Assembly (NCBI RefSeq): GCF_001636425.1
Contig: NZ_KV440953.1
Coordinates: 3,840,001 to 3,904,000, forward strand
Reading direction: 5' to 3'
DNA from: Heyndrickxia acidicola
GTDB taxonomy: Bacteria > Bacillota > Bacilli > Bacillales > Bacillaceae_C
Length of the DNA: 64,000 nt
Below, piece after piece: positions 60,169-64,000 of this stretch. The stretch's first letter is position 1. Every line of letters starts with the position of its first letter. The translations under genes were made by a program, and so were the position numbers. Below the pieces are notes generated by a model. That model was given only the letters and a program-made list of their open reading frames with translations. It was not told the DNA's origin and did no database searches.

Positions 60169-60801
60169 ATGAAAAAGCATCTTCTTCCCATTATTTTTAT
60201 TGCAGCAGCTGTTATTTTGTGGTTGTCTGTTTATTCTAAGCTGCCGGATCAAATGCCTGTCCATTGGGACTTAAATGGAAAAGTAAATGGATATGCCACA
60301 AAGTTTAGCGCCATGCTTACTTCACTCGGAATCATGTGCCTGCCATACCTATTGTTAGTCGTTATACCGAAGATTGATCCCAAAAAGGAGAATTATTTAA
60401 AATTTTCCCGGGGCTACTTCATTATTAACATGGCCATGTTACTTTTGTTTTTAACCATTAATATACTGATCATTTTATCTGCACTCGGCCATAACATTAA
60501 AATGGGCAGCATTACCGGCTTGATAGTGGGTGCATTGTTTATCGTCATTGGGAACTATTTGCCGCAAATAAAACCTAACTACTTTATGGGAATACGCATA
60601 CCATGGACTTTAAATGACCCGGAAAACTGGAAAAAAACGCACCGCTTTGGAGGGAAAATATTTATGGCAGGAGGCTTCTTGAGTGTTTTAACGGTCTTTT
60701 TGCCAGCAGGAGCAGCAGGGACATCCTTTTTGCTTATTTTATTAATTGTCGTCTTGATAACTACCTTATATTCTTACCAGCTATATAGAAAAACGTCATA
60801 A
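60169..60801 (+). CDS. SdpI-family membrane protein (immunity/signal)
   Basis: The 210-residue protein has six helices. LPDQMPVHWDLNGKVNGYATKF is the DUF1648 hallmark after helix 1, and NYFMGIRIPWTLNDPENWKKTHRFGGKIF is the SdpI core before the last helices. In B. subtilis SdpI protects against the SdpC toxin and binds SdpR. AGGAGG lies 6 bases before the ATG, which follows the sdpR-like stop by one base. No SdpABC toxin genes are in the window. Confidence 0.9.
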   Translation: MKKHLLPIIFIAAAVILWLSVYSKLPDQMPVHWDLNGKVNGYATKFSAMLTSLGIMCLPYLLLVVIPKIDPKKENYLKFSRGYFIINMAMLLLFLTINILIILSALGHNIKMGSITGLIVGALFIVIGNYLPQIKPNYFMGIRIPWTLNDPENWKKTHRFGGKIFMAGGFLSVLTVFLPAGAAGTSFLLILLIVVLITTLYSYQLYRKTS

Positions 60802-60821
60802 AATAGTACACTTATAAACTT

Positions 60822-60850
60822 AAAAAACCCGCCAATTTGACGGGTTTTTA
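60822..60850 (+). terminator. Convergent terminator of sdpRI and the S9 peptidase gene
   Basis: AAAAAACCCG pairs with CGGGTTTTT across a short loop. T runs stand on both strands. Confidence 0.8.
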
Positions 60851-60880
60851 GTGAGAAAAAATGATAAATCGGCAGCACTG

Positions 60881-62701
60881 TTATTTTGCTGGAACAGTTT
60901 CAGCTGGGGCCTCTTCTTTGATAAATTGATTAAAAAATTCCAAAACCCTGCTGTAGACTTTTATTTCATTGTCCTTTTTCGAGAAGCCATGGCCTTCATC
61001 ATCAAGGACAAGATATTCGACATTGCGCCCTTTTTGCTTGAGTGCTTCCACAATCTGATCCGACTCCTGCCTTACTACGCGCGGATCATTGCCTCCCTGG
61101 ATAATGAGCATCGGCTTTGTCATGCCTTCGAGATAGGTAACCGGAGAGAAAGCAATCAGTTTTTCCTTGTCCTTTACTGGATCGCCTACCCATTGTTTCA
61201 TCATAGGTTTCCAATGGTTTGGCACTGACTCAATAAAGGAAAAAAGATCGGAAGGACCAAATAAATCAACTACCGCCTTGTAATACTCTGAGTGACGGCC
61301 ATGAAGCAGCAACGCCATGTAGCCTCCATAGCTGCCGCCAAAGAGAAGGGTTTTTTTCTTATCGGCAAGCCCGTTGGCGTATAGATAATCAAGGCCCGCG
61401 ATATTATCCAGACGAGGACCATCACCCCAGTCTCCTTCTACCAGCTTCATGAAACGCAATCCATAACCTGTTGATCCACGGAAATTTGGAGCGAAAATAC
61501 TGTAGCCTCGATTCACAAGAAACTGAAACAAGGAACGGAAATGATTTCTTTCGGCAGCCTGAGGGCCTCCGTGCGGCCAATGAATGACATATCCGTTGTC
61601 TTGGTCTTTATGCGGCTTGAAAAAAAGTGCCTCAATCGCCAATCCATCGTAGGAAGGATATGTAATGATTTCAGGCTCAACCAATTCTTCTTCTTTAACG
61701 GCCGGAACAGCCAAAGTGGTTAGTTTCGTCCATTCTTTTTCATCGGCACGCTTTGTAAAAAGGTTATTTGGAGCAGTGGCTCTTCCTCCAGATAAGTAAA
61801 GGGAACCGCTCTTTGCAATAACGACAGATTGAACCACGGAAACCGGAATGCCCACCTTCGTGAGTTTATTGTCTGCCAAGCTATATTGATAGAAATAATC
61901 ATTCACACCTTTAGAAGAAACCAAATACATGGAATGGTTGGCTTTGGAATACTGAACCGATGTTACATCTTCTTTGTCCAGAGAAAGAATTTTTGAATAC
62001 GTGTGAGTATGTAAATCAAATTTAGCCAGGTAGGAGAAGTCTTCTTTAAACGTAGTGACAAAATACAATTCATCATTGGCGAAAACAGCGTCCAATACAG
62101 TAAATTGTTCATCTGTATCTGGAGTAAGGGAATGGGACTGGCCGTTTTCATAGAGATACCCCTTGATATAAGTGTTTGCGAACACTTTGAGATAGACCAG
62201 CTTCGCCTGGTCTTCAGAGACCGTCACCAGATATGTAGGTGCTTCTTCTCCTTTTAGAACTATTTTTTCTGTTTCTTCTTCAATGTCATAGGAGTAAATA
62301 TTCAGGTAGGTTTCGTTATTTTTTGTGGAAGTATAGTAGAGTGTTTTATTATCCTTTGCAAAAATGGGATCCATAAACCGCTGTCCCTCTTCATAGCGGA
62401 GAGGTACAAGCTCTCCGCCTTGCGATGGGAGGGCATAAATCTGTGAATTTTCGTTTCCGTCCTCGTCAAAAGAGCAAATGATAAATGCTCCATCGTTCGA
62501 GTAACGGAGACCATGACAGTCCTGATCAATAAATGATAGAGGATACGGAAATTGATTTGGCAGATCCATTGCCCACAGATTGTATTTCCCATTTAAATTT
62601 GTACTGAATACCACCTGCTTTTCGTCAGGGCTGACCGCAAAACCCTGAATGTTAAGTGTACGGTAAAAATTTTTAATATCAGGCTTTGTAAAAGTTAACA
62701 G
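60881..62701 (-). CDS. S9-family (prolyl oligopeptidase) peptidase, probable CTG start
   Basis: The ~606-residue cytoplasmic peptidase has a beta-propeller domain (about residues 20-340) and a C-terminal alpha/beta-hydrolase with the nucleophile in LLFGGSYGGYMALLL. The Asp region is PMLIIQGGNDPRV and the His is in LDDEGHGFSKK. The first usable standard start is GTG at 62614 inside the propeller, but coding is clearly continuous for 29 more codons (TFTKPDIKNFYRTLNIQGF, then AVSPDEKQ), which match the usual N-terminus. There the only start-like codon behind AGGGAGAGG is CTG at 62701. So either a CTG start is used or the ATG was lost. Confidence 0.88.
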   Translation of the reverse strand: MLTFTKPDIKNFYRTLNIQGFAVSPDEKQVVFSTNLNGKYNLWAMDLPNQFPYPLSFIDQDCHGLRYSNDGAFIICSFDEDGNENSQIYALPSQGGELVPLRYEEGQRFMDPIFAKDNKTLYYTSTKNNETYLNIYSYDIEEETEKIVLKGEEAPTYLVTVSEDQAKLVYLKVFANTYIKGYLYENGQSHSLTPDTDEQFTVLDAVFANDELYFVTTFKEDFSYLAKFDLHTHTYSKILSLDKEDVTSVQYSKANHSMYLVSSKGVNDYFYQYSLADNKLTKVGIPVSVVQSVVIAKSGSLYLSGGRATAPNNLFTKRADEKEWTKLTTLAVPAVKEEELVEPEIITYPSYDGLAIEALFFKPHKDQDNGYVIHWPHGGPQAAERNHFRSLFQFLVNRGYSIFAPNFRGSTGYGLRFMKLVEGDWGDGPRLDNIAGLDYLYANGLADKKKTLLFGGSYGGYMALLLHGRHSEYYKAVVDLFGPSDLFSFIESVPNHWKPMMKQWVGDPVKDKEKLIAFSPVTYLEGMTKPMLIIQGGNDPRVVRQESDQIVEALKQKGRNVEYLVLDDEGHGFSKKDNEIKVYSRVLEFFNQFIKEEAPAETVPAK

Positions 62702-62865
62702 AAATATCCTCTCCCTTAAACGCTAATTATTTTTAAAAAATTTTATATATTCTATCTTTATTCATTTTATCCTGAAAAATTTCCAGTGTGAATACCAATC
62801 TTACGAACTATCTTTAATTTTTTTCATTCATTTTCCAGGGCACTAAAAAACTTTGATAAAAACAG

Positions 62866-62895
62866 TTGCGAACATTTGTTCTTTCTTGTTATAAT
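62866..62895 (+). promoter_or_regulatory. SOS-type promoter with LexA box
   Basis: TTGCGA, an 18-base spacer, then TATAAT. Inside lies CGAACATTTGTTCT, one base from the Bacillus LexA consensus CGAACN4GTTCG. Only an R1 fragment and a broken grpB gene follow, so the original target may be lost. Confidence 0.65.
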
Positions 62896-62911
62896 GAGGG
62901 CACAGTTAATC

Positions 62912-62938
62912 TTGCCTGCAGCGGAAATCAACTTGTGG
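62912..62938 (+). repeat. R1 end fragment
   Basis: TTGCCTGCAGCGGAAATCAA is the exact right end of R1 without its remainder. It lies directly downstream of the SOS-type promoter. Confidence 0.6.
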
Positions 62939-62980
62939 TTTGTTTTCGGAATATTTAATCTAAAAGGATAGGTGCTTAGA

Positions 62981-63275
62981 ATGACACTTGGATTGGCAAA
63001 AGAAGAGGTACGACTGGTACCTTAAACAAAGGAAGGGAAGGGAAAATTTCTTCGAACAAAGAAAAAGTTTTGCAGAGAGCAGGGGCTGCCTGAAAAATTA
63101 TTTTGTTAGATTTGAAGATCGAGACTACCACGCTAAAACCCAACTATTGTATTCAGTAGAGTATAAAAAGGAGCTGTGGCATCATTTGTTCTTTTTTACA
63201 GACTACCTGGACAGCCATCCAGAACCTCTTGAAGGGAATCAACAGTTAAATATGGATTTCGGTTGTAAACAGTAG
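62981..63275 (+). pseudogene. Decayed grpB-family gene
   Basis: ATG 62981 opens MTLGLAKEEVRLVP, the usual start of GrpB (UPF0157) proteins, but a stop follows at once. The +1 frame continues with KQRKGRENFFEQRKSF and, after a gap where ~90 conserved residues should be, KTQLLYSVEYKKELWHHLFF and TDYLDSHPEPLEG, which match the GrpB C-terminal region. So the gene has a frameshift near 63020 and an internal deletion. GrpB proteins have a nucleotidyltransferase-like fold. Confidence 0.65.
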
Positions 63276-63389
63276 CAGGGATAAAAGAATATACCAGACA
63301 TAAGGAAGCCTTAGAGCTTCGGATGGCAATATAGTTATAAACTTAAGGGAGTATGGCAAGAAAATATATTAATTATTAATCCAATGTTA

Positions 63390-64000
63390 TCAAGGATGTC
63401 TGGTAATTGTGATGGCTTGCTTTCCCATTTGATCCCAGGCTTTAATGAAGCTTTGACGATCTACTCTCTGATTCTTTATCCCATAAGGATTGTTTATGTA
63501 AATGTGTTTTTGATCATAGCCTGTTATCACAACACTGTGCATGCTAAAGCTTATTTGAATCAATCCTTCCGGTGTTTTCCAGCTTCTAAAATTACTTACG
63601 GGTGCAAAGGTAGAGGTGGTAATAATCCAAACGGGATGGTTTTGGTCTATTTGTTTCAATATCTTACTGAAAGGTGAACCGGTTAAATCCACTGCCTTTT
63701 TGCCGGCATACTTTTGTGCAAGCTTGAGAATAGGGCCATGGTAGACCCCTAAACCGGGACCATCCTGCATATTCCCCACAAAGCCTTCATTGGGATTTCC
63801 GTTTTCTCCGTTTTGATAATAGAGCGGTACTGTGTGAATGGTTTCAGCCAACTCATTTTTAGTCACATGATAGCCATTGTAATTCAGCACCATTGCAAGA
63901 CTCGTTACCTCGCATCCATTATAAAGCCGGGGAGAAGACATCTGATTATATAAGGGTACATTTAATAGTTCTGTTCTGTTTGCTGCTTTGGCTGAATGGG
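63390..64000 (-). CDS. C39-like cysteine peptidase (YvpB type), 5' end outside window
   Basis: The minus-strand frame stays open to the last base of the window, so the N-terminus is missing. LLNVPLYNQMSSPRLYNGCEVTSLAMVL carries the catalytic Cys; the His is in SMHSVVITGYDQKHIYINNPYG with the following Asp/Asn. Proteins of this C39-like domain are usually secreted. An internal ATG at 63941 would cut off the LNVPLYNQ segment and is not the true start. The region 63276-63389 holds nothing else. Confidence 0.85.
   Translation of the reverse strand, partial: HSAKAANRTELLNVPLYNQMSSPRLYNGCEVTSLAMVLNYNGYHVTKNELAETIHTVPLYYQNGENGNPNEGFVGNMQDGPGLGVYHGPILKLAQKYAGKKAVDLTGSPFSKILKQIDQNHPVWIITTSTFAPVSNFRSWKTPEGLIQISFSMHSVVITGYDQKHIYINNPYGIKNQRVDRQSFIKAWDQMGKQAITITRHP

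Overview
The window looks like chromosomal DNA of a low-GC, spore-forming Bacillaceae (Bacillus or a close relative). Reasons: strong AGGAGG-type ribosome sites, TTG/GTG starts, a GerPF-like spore germination protein, an S-box riboswitch on metNIQ, close likeness of several genes to B. subtilis genes (paiAB, soxA, yvgK-modA-modB, kimA, sdpRI), and several families of GC-rich intergenic repeats typical of this group. There are no rRNA or tRNA genes, no intact insertion sequence and no CRISPR array.

Layout. 1-284 is the tail of a sugar ABC permease. 285-2230 is a scrapyard of small broken genes, probably the residue of an integrated element. After a LysM protein (2312-3049) and a possible group II intron relic comes a coherent block at 3.5-12.8 kb: RND efflux pump, two-component system, multicopper oxidase and macrolide-type glycosyltransferase. 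All four transcription units carry the same ~22-bp site next to the promoter. RNase J follows (13.5-15.2 kb), then a MarR-paiA-paiB operon, S-box/metNIQ, soxA, a group of small membrane proteins including VanZ-like and DUF5316-like proteins, and a sugar-oxidation operon at 25.5-34.3 kb (LacI, binding protein, two permeases, ThuA-like, two Gfo/Idh/MocA dehydrogenases, one isomerase/epimerase) laid out like thuREFG-AB or the E. coli ycj cluster.

34.3-64 kb is mixed: gerPF-like, MocR regulator with a divergent GNAT, a tandem GNAT, FAD monooxygenase, PAS-PAS-GGDEF-EAL protein, DUF445, KimA-type K+ importer, DUF3231, Nudix, signal peptidase I, MarR-MFS pair, alkyltransferase-like DNA repair protein, DUF2062, yvgK-modAB, an HMA-fold protein without its metal-binding cysteines, sdpRI, an S9 peptidase that seems to use a CTG start, a decayed grpB behind an SOS-type promoter, and a C39-like peptidase cut by the window end.

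The most interesting signals are regulatory. They are the shared operator of the efflux/oxidase/glycosyltransferase block, a four-fold 10-bp tandem array in front of modA, two LacI-type 14-bp palindromes placed end to end in front of the sugar operon, a DnaA-box-like cluster behind soxA, and an orphan LexA-type promoter. Repeat families R1 (tens to >100 bp, CTCCTGCGGG...CCCGCAGGAG), R2 (~150 bp) and R3 (GGGGTCNGACCCC) fill most long intergenic gaps, and one R2 copy supplies the C-terminus of an acetyltransferase. All calls come from reading the sequence and from memory of protein families; no database search was run.
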